From: an uncultured Clostridia bacterium
GTDB lineage: Bacteria; Bacillota; Clostridia; Oscillospirales; Acutalibacteraceae
DNA length: 64,000 nucleotides
Assembly (NCBI GenBank): GCA_947166625.1
Contig: CAMVEX010000014.1
Location: forward strand, 1 to 64,000
Reading direction: 5' to 3'
Position 1 is the first letter of the stretch; each line of letters starts with the position of its first letter. The position numbers and the translations under genes were made by a program. Below the pieces are notes generated by a model. The model did not search any database. It was not told where the DNA came from and saw only the letters and a program-made list of their open reading frames with translations. Below, one piece after another: positions 44,709 through 53,200 of this stretch.

Positions 44709-45185
44709 ATGAGTATTTATGATTTTACGGTTAAAGGAATGAAAGGTGAGGATGTTTCCCTCTCCGAATTCAAAGGCAAGGTCCTTCTTGTTGTCAACAC
44801 AGCTACCGGCTGCGGCTTTACTCCGCAGTATGACGGGCTCGAGGCTCTCTGTGAGAAGTATCGTGACAAGGGCTTTGAAATTCTCGATTTCCTCTGCAAC
44901 CAGTTCGGCAATCAGGCTCCCGGCTCCGAGGAGGAGATCAAATCCTTCTGCACCATGAAATTCGGCGTTTTCTTCCCCCAGTTTGCAAAGATTGAAGTCA
45001 ACGGCGAGAATGAAGAGCCCCTTTACAAATGGCTCAAATCTCAGAAGGGCGGAGTGCTCGGCAGCAAGATCAAGTGGAATTTCACAAAGTTCCTCATTGA
45101 TTCAAACGGCAATGTAGTTGACCGCTATGCTCCCACAGTCACACCCGAAAAAATCGATGGAGATATAGCGAAGCTTCTCGGCTGA
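44709..45185 (+). CDS. Glutathione peroxidase-family thiol peroxidase
   Basis: This 158-residue peroxidase has the catalytic Cys in NTATGCGFTPQ (the Sec position of animal enzymes), Gln in LCNQFGNQ and Trp in KWNFTKFLID, the usual triad. Bacterial members generally draw electrons from thioredoxin rather than glutathione; a thioredoxin gene lies about 3 kb downstream. The start at 44709 follows AAAAGGAG; the in-frame ATG at 44685 has no site. It is the first gene of the OhrR-controlled operon and probably removes organic hydroperoxides. Confidence 0.93.
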   Translation: MSIYDFTVKGMKGEDVSLSEFKGKVLLVVNTATGCGFTPQYDGLEALCEKYRDKGFEILDFLCNQFGNQAPGSEEEIKSFCTMKFGVFFPQFAKIEVNGENEEPLYKWLKSQKGGVLGSKIKWNFTKFLIDSNGNVVDRYAPTVTPEKIDGDIAKLLG

Positions 45186-45203
45186 TAATTTACGGAGGAT
45201 ATT

Positions 45204-45467
45204 ATGGAATATACTTATAAAACATCTATGACCTGCTCGCAGGCTATTCATTTCAATATCGACGGCAACGTGATCACGAATATCTCTTTTGACGGCGGCT
45301 GCAACGGCAACCTCAAGGCCATTTCAAAGCTGCTCGAGGGTCAGACCGTTGAGTATATTGAAGAGAAGCTTCTCGGCAACACCTGCGGCAGACGCCCGAC
45401 TTCCTGCACCGATCAGCTCGCAAGGGGAGTAAGAGAGGCTTATGATAAGATAAACGGAGCGGTATGA
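45204..45467 (+). CDS. TSCPD-domain protein (TIGR03905-like)
   Basis: This 87-residue protein matches the small stand-alone TSCPD family: SFDGGCNGNLKAISKLL, the four-Cys pattern (Cys11, one in GGCNG, LGNTCG, PTSCTDQLA) and a short C-terminal helix. The same motif ends some vitamin B12-dependent ribonucleotide reductases, where it holds redox or metal-binding cysteines. The function of the stand-alone form is unknown. It is 18 bases after gpx and overlaps ohrR, so it is part of the peroxide operon. Confidence 0.88.
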   Translation: MEYTYKTSMTCSQAIHFNIDGNVITNISFDGGCNGNLKAISKLLEGQTVEYIEEKLLGNTCGRRPTSCTDQLARGVREAYDKINGAV

Positions 45468-45901
45468 TGAATAAATATGATTCGCTCAGGCTCGAAAATC
45501 AGCTTTGCTTCCCGATTTATGCGGCGGGCAAAGAGATAGTAAAAAGATACCATCCCATTCTCGATGAGCTTGATCTGACCTATACCCAGTATATTACCAT
45601 GATGGTTCTCTGGCAGACGGACGGCATTTCCGTAAAAGAGCTCGGAGATAAACTGTTTCTCGATTCCGGCACTCTCACGCCCCTTCTCAAAAGTATGGAA
45701 AAGAAGGGCTATGTAAAGCGGTGCAGGAGCGAAGAGGATGAGAGGCGCGTGCTCGTCTATCTCACCGATGAGGGCAGAGATTTGCGCGAAAGCGCGCTTG
45801 CCGTGCCCGAGCAGGTGGGCAAATGTGTCAATCTGACCCCCGAGGAAGCTGTTCAGCTTTATAAGCTTCTCTATAAATTTCTCGGCAATATTACGGAATA
45901 A
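45467..45901 (+). CDS. ohrR: OhrR-type peroxide-sensing MarR repressor
   Basis: This MarR-family repressor of about 144 residues shows the OhrR signature LENQLCFPIYAAGKEIVKRY, with the reactive Cys near residue 15, and LDSGTLTPLLKSMEKKGYV plus SEEDERRVLVYLT in the winged helix. No second redox Cys like that of Xanthomonas OhrR is obvious, so it resembles the single-Cys B. subtilis type. ATGATG allows a start at 45464 or 45467; GGAG at 45456-45459 suits 45467. The usual partner OhrA is replaced by a glutathione peroxidase homologue. Confidence 0.93.
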   Translation: MNKYDSLRLENQLCFPIYAAGKEIVKRYHPILDELDLTYTQYITMMVLWQTDGISVKELGDKLFLDSGTLTPLLKSMEKKGYVKRCRSEEDERRVLVYLTDEGRDLRESALAVPEQVGKCVNLTPEEAVQLYKLLYKFLGNITE

Positions 45902-45913
45902 GAGGTGTACCCG

Positions 45914-47074
45914 ATGTCTGAAAACGGCATTAACGAAAATTTAGGCGAAGGCTCATACGAAACCGCCTTAAAACGCAACAAAACCATCGTCAGAACAAGC
46001 ATTATCGGCATCGCCGCGAATGTGATGCTTGCCGCGTTCAAAGCGGCTGTCGGCGCGATATCAAATTCGATAGCCGTCACGCTCGACGCGGTCAATAATT
46101 TATCCGACGCCATATCGAGCATCATCACCATTATCGGAGCGAAGCTCTCCGCAAAAAGGCCCGATAAAAAGCATCCGCTCGGCCACGGCAGAGCCGAATA
46201 TCTGAGCGCCATGATAGTTGCGGCGATAGTTCTCTATGCCGGTATCACTGCTTTTACCGAATCGGTGAAAAAGATAATCCATCCCGAAACGCCCGATTAT
46301 TCCACGGTTTCGCTTGTGATAATCGCTGTTGCCGTGCTTGTGAAGATCATTCTCGGCACCTTCGTCAAAAGGCAGGGCGTCAAGGTCAATTCCGGCTCGC
46401 TCATCGCCTCCGGCTCAGACGCTCTTTTTGACGCCGTTCTTTCTTCATCGGTCCTCGCGAGCGCGATAATTTATCTTATCTGGGGCATTTCCCTTGAAGC
46501 TTATGTCGGCGTTGTTATTTCGATATTCATTGTAAAATCCGGTATCGAAATGATGAAAGAAACGGTAAACGATATCATAGGCAAGCGAAGCGATCCCGAG
46601 CTCACAAAGCAGATAAAATCTCTCATTTGCTCCGATGGATCCGTTATGGGCGCATACGATCTCATCATAAATAATTACGGGCCCGATAAAAACTACGCGA
46701 GCGTTCATATCGAGGTGGCTGATACCCTTACCGCCGATGAAATCGACGTCATTGAGCGCCGCCTTACCGAAAAGGTCTATTCCGAAACAGGTATAATTCT
46801 TACGGCGATAGGCGTTTATTCCTATAACACTCAGGATAATGAATCGGCTCAGATAAGAGAAAAAATCCGCAAAACCGTTATGGCTCACGAATGGGCGCTT
46901 CAGATTCACGGATTTTATGTGGATGTTTCAGATAAAAATATGAGATTCGATGTTGTCCTCAGCTTCGATATCGAGCCCAAAGAGGCGCTCGGCATCCTCT
47001 ATTCCGAGACGGCGGAGCTTTTCCCCGATTACAAGGTTTCCATAGCTCCCGATGTCGATTTATCCGATATATGA
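45914..47074 (+). CDS. Cation diffusion facilitator (metal efflux)
   Basis: This 386-residue CDF transporter has six membrane segments and a cytoplasmic ferredoxin-like domain. Metal-site residues are the Asp pair of LDAVNNLSDA in segment 2 and the Asp pair of GSDALFDAV in segment 5; HPLGHGRAEY follows segment 2. A DDDD-type site occurs in manganese or iron exporters, whereas zinc exporters carry a His. An extra C-terminal stretch of about 90 residues (from residue 300) follows the usual domain. The ATG at 45914 has GAGGTG upstream. As the last gene of the peroxide operon it may export Mn or Fe under peroxide stress; that is inference. Confidence 0.9.
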   Translation: MSENGINENLGEGSYETALKRNKTIVRTSIIGIAANVMLAAFKAAVGAISNSIAVTLDAVNNLSDAISSIITIIGAKLSAKRPDKKHPLGHGRAEYLSAMIVAAIVLYAGITAFTESVKKIIHPETPDYSTVSLVIIAVAVLVKIILGTFVKRQGVKVNSGSLIASGSDALFDAVLSSSVLASAIIYLIWGISLEAYVGVVISIFIVKSGIEMMKETVNDIIGKRSDPELTKQIKSLICSDGSVMGAYDLIINNYGPDKNYASVHIEVADTLTADEIDVIERRLTEKVYSETGIILTAIGVYSYNTQDNESAQIREKIRKTVMAHEWALQIHGFYVDVSDKNMRFDVVLSFDIEPKEALGILYSETAELFPDYKVSIAPDVDLSDI

Positions 47075-47075
47075 T

Positions 47076-47498
47076 CTATTGCTCATACGGCGGTATAAGC
47101 CCGAAAAGGGATCTGAAAAAAGATATGATTTTAGCGAAGAATCCGCTGTCGATTAGCTCGAAATCCTCGCTTTGGGATTTAACGCTTTCCTGCCCGCCGT
47201 ATGAATATACCGCATAAACGCTTGAATATTCTTTCAGCATAAATTCAAGGGCTTCTCCGCTTCCCGCGGATTCCCCGTTGATAAACCATTCGATTTTTCC
47301 CGACTCTACGGGATTTGTGACTTCAGCGCGCAAAACTATCCGGGTGCGGTATTCGGCTTTGTGATAAGCTTTATAGTTTGTTATCTCTATCGCTGGTCCG
47401 CTTTCGGCTGCCGAAGCAAAAAGCGCGGGAGCGATCAAAAGAGACACTGTCATAATCAAAGCAATGAGTTTTTCGACGCATTTTTTCAAGAAATTCAC
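47076..47498 (-). CDS. Secreted Ig-like hypothetical protein with F-rich C terminus
   Basis: This 140-residue protein is unassigned. It has a signal peptide (residues 1-31, cut near ASA), a beta-rich domain of about 75 residues (AIEITNYKAYH, KIEWFINGESAGSG) that looks immunoglobulin-like, and a C-terminal amphipathic segment GFFAKIISFFRSLFGL that may associate with the membrane. It ends one base from the stop of the CDF gene on the other strand. No partner is evident. Confidence 0.7.
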   Translation of the reverse strand: MNFLKKCVEKLIALIMTVSLLIAPALFASAAESGPAIEITNYKAYHKAEYRTRIVLRAEVTNPVESGKIEWFINGESAGSGEALEFMLKEYSSVYAVYSYGGQESVKSQSEDFELIDSGFFAKIISFFRSLFGLIPPYEQ

Positions 47499-47553
47499 CT
47501 TCCGGATTTTTTTATAAATATATCATATTTTTCCGACAAGGTCAATTTTACTG

Positions 47554-47583
47554 TTGAAGAGTTAACCGCTTTAATGCTATAAT
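47554..47583 (+). promoter_or_regulatory. Promoter of the FTR-like/thioredoxin operon
   Basis: -35 TTGAAG (47554-47559), 18-base spacer, -10 TATAAT (47578-47583), then GAGGTG before the ATG at 47603. Confidence 0.72.
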
Positions 47584-47602
47584 CCTTACGAGAGGTGATA
47601 AA

Positions 47603-47809
47603 ATGAAAATTACGCTTAATCCCAATGAGGCTGTTGTAAAAACAGTTAAAGAAGGTCTTGAGAGGACCGGCGGCTATTGCCCCTGCCGCAGAGAGCAGAC
47701 CCCCGACACCAAATGTATGTGTAAAGAATTCCGTGAGCAGATAAAAGACCCTGAGTTTGAGGGCTACTGCCACTGTATGCTTTATTATAAATCACTTGAA
47801 AAGGAGTAA
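47603..47809 (+). CDS. Ferredoxin:thioredoxin reductase catalytic-chain-like protein
   Basis: This 68-residue protein carries six cysteines in the order of the FTR catalytic chain: CPC (26, 28), CMC (38, 40) and CHC (56, 58). In plant and cyanobacterial FTR the four cluster ligands and the two disulfide cysteines are arranged in CPC, CPC and CHC, so here Cys26, 38, 40 and 56 would hold a [4Fe-4S] cluster and Cys28 and Cys58 form the redox disulfide. The protein is shorter than the plant chain and no variable subunit gene is nearby. Thioredoxin follows 5 bases downstream, so it should reduce that thioredoxin with electrons from ferredoxin or flavodoxin. Confidence 0.85.
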   Translation: MKITLNPNEAVVKTVKEGLERTGGYCPCRREQTPDTKCMCKEFREQIKDPEFEGYCHCMLYYKSLEKE

Positions 47810-47813
47810 TATC

Positions 47814-48122
47814 ATGGCTGAAATCACAGTAACACAGGCTAATTTTGAATCAGAAGTAATTAAATCCGATAAACCCGTATTGCTCGATTTCTGGGCAACA
47901 TGGTGCGGCCCCTGCCAGATGCTCGGCCCCATCGTTGCCGAGATAGCCGAAGAAAGAAGCGATATCAAGGTAGGCAAGGTCAATGTTGACGATGAGCCCG
48001 CTCTCGCGAATATGTTCGGCATTCAGAGCATCCCGACCCTCGTTTATTTCAAAGAGGGCAAGGCGGTCGATTCATCTATAGGATATGTCGAGAAAGAAAA
48101 GATTCTCGAAATGCTTAAATAA
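47814..48122 (+). CDS. trxA: Thioredoxin
   Basis: This 102-residue thioredoxin has FWATWCGPCQMLGPIV with the WCGPC active site and the cis-Pro in IQSIPTLVYF. The ATG at 47814 has AAGGAG upstream; the long in-frame version from 47757 lies within the FTR-like gene. It shares an operon with the FTR-like gene and ends at a strong terminator. Likely clients include the Gpx-type peroxidase. Confidence 0.95.
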   Translation: MAEITVTQANFESEVIKSDKPVLLDFWATWCGPCQMLGPIVAEIAEERSDIKVGKVNVDDEPALANMFGIQSIPTLVYFKEGKAVDSSIGYVEKEKILEMLK

Positions 48123-48127
48123 AATTA

Positions 48128-48158
48128 CGGCGGGGAGATTTCCCCGCCTGATTTTTTG
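48128..48158 (+). terminator. Terminator of the FTR-like/trxA operon
   Basis: GGCGGGGA and TCCCCGCC pair around a 4-base loop and are followed by TGATTTTTTG. Confidence 0.88.
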
Positions 48159-48169
48159 CCTTGATCCCG

Positions 48170-48589
48170 TTAAGCAAGAAGCTTGCCGAGCTCCCTGCAT
48201 TTTTCGATCGCCTCATCGTCGGGCGCTTCGTTTGCGATAACCCCGTCTGCCACAAGAGAAATGCCGTTCTCTTCGCATTCGCTCTGCCAGTTTCTCATCC
48301 ATTCGCCGTCGCCCCAGCCATAAGAGCCGAAGAGCGCCGTTTTCTTGCTTTGAAGAGAGGCTTTGATATCGTCAAACATAGGCCTGAATTCCGCTTCCTC
48401 AAGCTCTTCCGACCCCATTGAAGGGCAGCCGAGCGCTATGGAATCATATTCGCTTACCATGGATGAATTAAAATCCGATGCGCCGATAAGATCCGCCTGA
48501 GCTCCCGCTTCTTCCGCTCCCTGAGCGACCGCGTTTGCCATAGCTTCGGTATTTCCGGTCGAGCTCCAGTAAACTATTGCTGTTTTCAT
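48170..48589 (-). CDS. Flavodoxin (short-chain, clostridial)
   Basis: This 139-residue flavodoxin has the FMN phosphate loop SSTGNTEAMA (residues 9-18), the second FMN loop CPSMGSEEL and the third SYGWGDGEW, all typical of short-chain flavodoxins that replace ferredoxin under iron limitation. It converges on the FTR-like/trxA operon and could be its electron donor. Its promoter carries two copies of a strong inverted repeat (48602-48661). No good ribosome site is seen directly before the ATG; an AGAGG lies in the loop of the nearer hairpin. Confidence 0.93.
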   Translation of the reverse strand: MKTAIVYWSSTGNTEAMANAVAQGAEEAGAQADLIGASDFNSSMVSEYDSIALGCPSMGSEELEEAEFRPMFDDIKASLQSKKTALFGSYGWGDGEWMRNWQSECEENGISLVADGVIANEAPDDEAIEKCRELGKLLA

Positions 48590-48601
48590 CTTGAATCACA
48601 C

Positions 48602-48690
48602 AAGTTAGCCTCTGCTAACTTCCTTTCTTAAAGTATCGGTTAGCCGCAGCTAACCGATACTATTCTATATCATAATTTTCGTTATGTCAA
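48602..48690 (-). promoter_or_regulatory. Flavodoxin promoter with two GTTAGC-N4-GCTAAC inverted repeats
   Basis: On the minus strand: -35 TTGACA (48685-48690), 17-base spacer, -10 TAGAAT (48662-48667). Directly downstream is a perfect 13-base inverted repeat, AGTATCGGTTAGC (48632-48644) and GCTAACCGATACT (48649-48661), spanning the expected transcript start. A second perfect 8-base repeat, AAGTTAGC (48602-48609) and GCTAACTT (48614-48621), lies between it and the gene. Both share GTTAGC-N4-GCTAAC, so a repressor with two sites is the simplest reading; two RNA hairpins in the leader are the alternative. The core recalls iron-dependent DtxR-type boxes, but with a wider centre. Confidence 0.78.
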
Positions 48691-48724
48691 TATTTTTATC
48701 TGAAATATTCAACAAAGATCATCT

Positions 48725-48855
48725 CTGCCGGGATAGCCGGTGAAAGAAGCCATATCAAGGCAGGCATATCAATGTTGACGATGAGCCCGCTCCGGCGAAT
48801 ATGCTTGACATCCGGAGCGTTATTTCAAAGACGGCAAAGCAGTCCGATCTTTAAG
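48725..48855 (+). pseudogene. Decayed thioredoxin gene fragment
   Basis: This stretch aligns without doubt to nucleotides about 47937-48068 of trxA: both contain GATAGCCG, GAAAGAAGC, ATATCAAGG, TCAATGTTGACGATGAGCCC, GCGAATATG and TTATTTCAAAGA. The copy has one single-base deletion near GGCATATCAATG and a deletion of about 12 bases after CATCCGGAGC, breaking the frame, and it lacks the WCGPC-coding part. It is a remnant of a tandem duplication or recombination that placed the flavodoxin between trxA and its copy. Confidence 0.85.
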
Positions 48856-48875
48856 CTGTATTTGTGTAAATAAGT

Positions 48876-49202
48876 TTATTTTCTCAAAAATCTGTCATCA
48901 TCCGGGTCGGATTCAGCGGATGTGTAGCGCTCCGCCTCCATGTGAAGATCGTATTTTTCGCGCAGAGCGGCGATTTCTTTCATCATGGGTGAATCGTGGT
49001 GAGTGTCAAGCGCCGCCTGATTTTTCCAGCTGTCGATCAGCAGTATTGTTTCACCGTCTTTAAGCGGAATGAAATATTCATATCTGAGATTGCCCTCTTC
49101 CGCTTTTATTTTATCTGCGATCCCGCTTGCTTCCATTTCTTCTGCAAACGCCCTTGCGCTGCCGTTTTGCCCGTGATAGTAAATATTTACGGTAATGCTC
49201 AT
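48876..49202 (-). CDS. ABM-domain (YgiN-like) monooxygenase-type protein
   Basis: This 108-residue protein has one antibiotic-biosynthesis-monooxygenase (dimeric alpha-beta barrel) domain: the opening ITVNIYYHGQNGSARAFAEE, RYEYFIPLKDGETILLIDSW and the helix with HHDSPMMKEI match the family. Members act as quinol monooxygenases or as stress-linked heme/quinone enzymes, and many are uncharacterised. It lies between the thioredoxin fragment and an XRE regulator. Confidence 0.85.
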   Translation of the reverse strand: MSITVNIYYHGQNGSARAFAEEMEASGIADKIKAEEGNLRYEYFIPLKDGETILLIDSWKNQAALDTHHDSPMMKEIAALREKYDLHMEAERYTSAESDPDDDRFLRK

Positions 49203-49324
49203 GATGCCCTCTCAAATAATTGTTTTTGAGAATTATACCACATTTTTTGATACGGGTCAATGTCAACTGCGGGCTGTACGGCAGTTGTGTATTCTCGGAT
49301 TCGTATTGTTTTTTCCGTATTATA

Positions 49325-50014
49325 TCATTCCGCCGCGCGGATCTTTCCGTCAAATTTTATTTCGCGGCGATATTCCGTCTGCTTTCCGTCTTTTATACCT
49401 GTTCCCGTGAAGACAAAGACGGTAGTGTTTCCTCTGTAAGATGCTTCGGCGGTTATGTTTATCGGCGCGGTGAAACTGCTGCGCACCTCATCGTTCAGCG
49501 CTTCCATACACGCTCCGAAGGTTGCGATCTCATCCCTTATATGCGGCGGCATCGGCAGAGCGAAACGCGCAGCGTATATCAGATGAACTTTTTCTATAAC
49601 GACCTCTGCCGACGGATCGACCGGTTTACTTATCGAATAGCGGATCATGGGATTAAGATATGCGGCGTAAAGCCCGGCGAAGCATGCGGAGATAACGATC
49701 AAAACCGCGGCGACCAAAGTGATGATCCCGGTTGACTTTCTGCGCTTTTTTATCTCCGATGAGAGTGCTTCGTTTATTTCGGAGAGCTTGATCGAGATAT
49801 TTTTATCGGGTAATTTGCTTTCATCCTCTCCGAGCAGACAGGCGACCGAAACTTCGAGACATCCTGCGGTGTTTTTCAGGAGCACCGCGTCCGGAACTGA
49901 CAGATTCTTTTCCCATTTTGAAACAGTCTGCCTCACTATATGGAGGCTGTCGGCAAGTTCCTGCTGAGTAAGTCCGTTAGCCAAGCGGTACCGTTTAATA
50001 TTATCTCCAAGCAT
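49325..50014 (-). CDS. Membrane-anchored XRE-type transcriptional regulator
   Basis: This 229-residue protein has an N-terminal HTH_3 domain (MLGDNIKRYRLANGLTQQEL, VRQTVSKWEKNLSVPD), a linker, one membrane segment (about residues 97-120) and an extracytoplasmic C-terminal domain of about 105 residues. This layout suggests a one-component sensor reading the cell surface. The start at 50014 follows AAAGGAGG; a longer version from 50071 has no site. Its targets are unknown. Confidence 0.88.
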   Translation of the reverse strand: MLGDNIKRYRLANGLTQQELADSLHIVRQTVSKWEKNLSVPDAVLLKNTAGCLEVSVACLLGEDESKLPDKNISIKLSEINEALSSEIKKRRKSTGIITLVAAVLIVISACFAGLYAAYLNPMIRYSISKPVDPSAEVVIEKVHLIYAARFALPMPPHIRDEIATFGACMEALNDEVRSSFTAPINITAEASYRGNTTVFVFTGTGIKDGKQTEYRREIKFDGKIRAAE

Positions 50015-50071
50015 AACATATTCCTCCTTTTTCTTCAATTTTAACTTTAACTGAAGGAAATCAGCAAGCAA

Positions 50072-50260
50072 CTGGAATTAACATTAAGCACTTATTACAT
50101 ATAGCAACTCTTTTAAAATACAATTGAGATTATATTAAATTTCTTTTATATTATACCATATTCTTCGATTTATATATTCCAAGTAAAAAAACAAAATATG
50201 CACAAATAATTTTAAACAGCGAGCCTCATATAGAAACCCGCTGTTGTGTAAATGCAAAAA
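50072..50260. other. AT-rich spacer upstream of the XRE gene
   Basis: This spacer should hold the promoter of the XRE-type gene on the minus strand and the 3' end of the BlaR1-like transcript. A weak TTGTAT-16-TATGTA promoter can be drawn on the minus strand but is not convincing. No gene or repeat is seen. Confidence 0.4.
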
Positions 50261-53200
50261 TTACTGAGCACAATAGAAATCATAGCCGTTTCCGGTATCT
50301 AGTATAAGTATATCTTTGCTGTCGGGATATGCTTTATAATGATAAACAGATTTACCAATCAAGTTGTTGTCACCGCTTTTAGTTACTTCACCCACATATT
50401 CACCGAGATCTGTTTTTCTGGCGCTTTTTCTTTTAATACCGTATTGATCACGCTGGGGTGCACTCATAATTATATAAGGCTTGTTGTTATTATTTATGAA
50501 AACAGGGTACGCCAGGCCGTTGGATGTTGAGCTTTCAGTGGTTCTTATGCTCTGTTTCAACACTTCTGTTGTTCCGTCAGGATGAGTATACGATATTGAA
50601 AGCGGCTCTTTATCGAGGCTCGGTCCGGAAACGCGAACAGATCCGCCATCAGCAAGATCGTAAACAATAACATACATTCCGCTTCCGATGTCTCTTCCGT
50701 CATAGCCTTTGAAATCATCCCAGGAGATGTTATCCTTCTTTTTTAATCTTTCAATATCCTTGTTGGTCATTTTTGGCAAACCCGATTCTTTGGATTCAGG
50801 CACTTTTTGTGACAGCGAATCGGCTTTTTTTACATTATAAACCGTATCAATCACAGCCGGATTCTTTTGAACATCCATATTTGCATAAGACACTTCTATA
50901 ATATCGCCAACAGAAACATCCGGAAATGTTTTCTTTTCCGAACCGCCGTCGATTATATGTTTGGAAATATAAATACGATCTGCAAAGTTGCGTTCATAAG
51001 AGCCTTCAAGAGGTTCAACAAGAACATTTGAGCCGTTAATTTCGAGAACTCTTGCCTCAAAGCTGTCTATTCCTCCTATAACGGTATTGAACTCGGATTG
51101 CTTTTCTGTTGTCGAAGCGGGCGTTGTGGTTGTCTCGGCTGCAACTACCGCGGTCGTAGTAAATACCTCGTTCACAGCGGATATCTTATAATTCCAACCG
51201 TTTGTTAATACAGGATCATTTTTCTCCACTTCGGTAATTATGTGCCAATATCCCAAATCATCAGTGCAAGGTTCGGGTGTTGCTTTCTTAATTATTATTT
51301 CCTTATTTTTATGATTGATCTCAACATTCCGATAGTAAGTTGATCCGCTACCCTCCTTTGTAAGAATCAACACAAGCGACTTCTTGTTAAAATAATCGTT
51401 ATCATATCCTTCTGTCTTTTTCTTGAATTCGGTCAGATCGTAAACGACTTTATTCTCAGCAATATATTTTTCGAGTTCTTCTGCGCTCCCGATAGATATG
51501 AGCTGAGGATACTTTTCATTTTGCGAGGGCTTGAGCTTCAGTGTCTTTATATAGATGCTTTTTAGTGCTATACTGTCGGTTGCCGGATACGGGGCGGTTG
51601 TGGATGTTTCTTGCCTCAAATCATATCCATCGCCGATTGCAGAAGAAGATTGTTTAAAAATAACACTACCCGTGTCTCCGTCAAACTCATAATCGAGATT
51701 GAGCTGATCCGCTTTCAACCCCGAATAGAAGCTTATCTTATTGGTATCATAATCAAATTTTGTTTCAAAAACAACAATTCTTTTATAGTATTCGATCTCA
51801 CGCGTTCCTATAAATTCGGGATAAAGAGCGTCTTTCCCAATTATTTTTTCAATGATTCCCGCAACCTCACCCGATATATATGATGAATAGTATTTATATG
51901 GCAGTTCATTATAATCTGCTATTATTGCTTGATTCTTTACCCTTTTAAGATAATTTTCTGCTGTTTTTTTGCATTTTTCCAGAATAACTCCTGTATTTTG
52001 AGGCGTAATTTGATAAAGAGGACTGTTTCTGATCTTTCTTGGGAACATAATTCTGCTTTTTAGTTTAACAGCATATACTCCGGTGAAGATGGATTTTTCC
52101 TTATCGATTTTACCGGGATAATTGATGAATGAGGTATTGTTATTCTTATTATAAGTAATGACAGCCGGAGTGAAATCGTATCCTGTGTTCACAAAATACA
52201 TATTTTCAAAATCAATTTGCTGATACTCGTATTTCGCACATCCGACTAAAGCATAAATCTTTACTTTGCCGTTTTTTTCCTCGCTGCCGATTATTATTGA
52301 GCCTACTGTACTCAATATACATTCGTCATATTGAATCGGCGGATTTGTGAATACGGCATCTTCAATCACACTTTCCCAATTTGCCGCAGGCGGGTTAAAA
52401 GTTGTTTTCGTCGGTACAAGTGTTACCACATCGGCAACATAAGGATTCTCACCATAGTCTTTAATGATTGCAAGCAATACGGACGCATCCTTTTGATAAA
52501 GGAAATAATACATATCATTGTTGTATCCGATGCGATACGCCGACCTGTTGTTTCTTTTAATTTCATTTGTATATTTTTCAGGTCCCTGAACAGGGTTATC
52601 TCTGAAAAGATTATAAAAGTTTGCGTTTGTCAATGAAATCTTTTCATAAGCACCAAGTTGAGTCCAGTCATAATAATCGGTATTATAATAATCCGAATTA
52701 CCGTATCGCCAGACACCGCCGTATGCTATGTAAAACTCAAGACCCGTTTCAGGCCCATCGTAATATGAACCGAGTTGTGAAGCAATATGATCCGCCCACA
52801 GAGTATTACCAATCTTATACTGAGCTGCCAAATCCAGCTCTTCATTTTGCATAACAGAGTAAAATCCTATTACATATCCCTCAGCGATTTCCGAAATCAG
52901 TTTGAGATTACCGTGGCTTACATCGTATTCATACAGAAAACCTGAGGCACCTTGCTCTGCACCTTCTTCAGATATTATTGCGGTGGAAACATAATATGAT
53001 TCACCGTTCGTATAAGCCACAGCACGAGCAACATTTTTGTTGGGTAGTGCATTGTAGATATCGGAATAGATTTCATTTACGGAATATCCGTAATCGGTCT
53101 TTTCTCTGCCGTCTTCTGCCAAAAGAACAGTTTCCGACCATTTTACTGCCTGCCTGCTCATTCCCATTTGTCTGTCAATTACTTCCTGGGGTGAGTCGGG

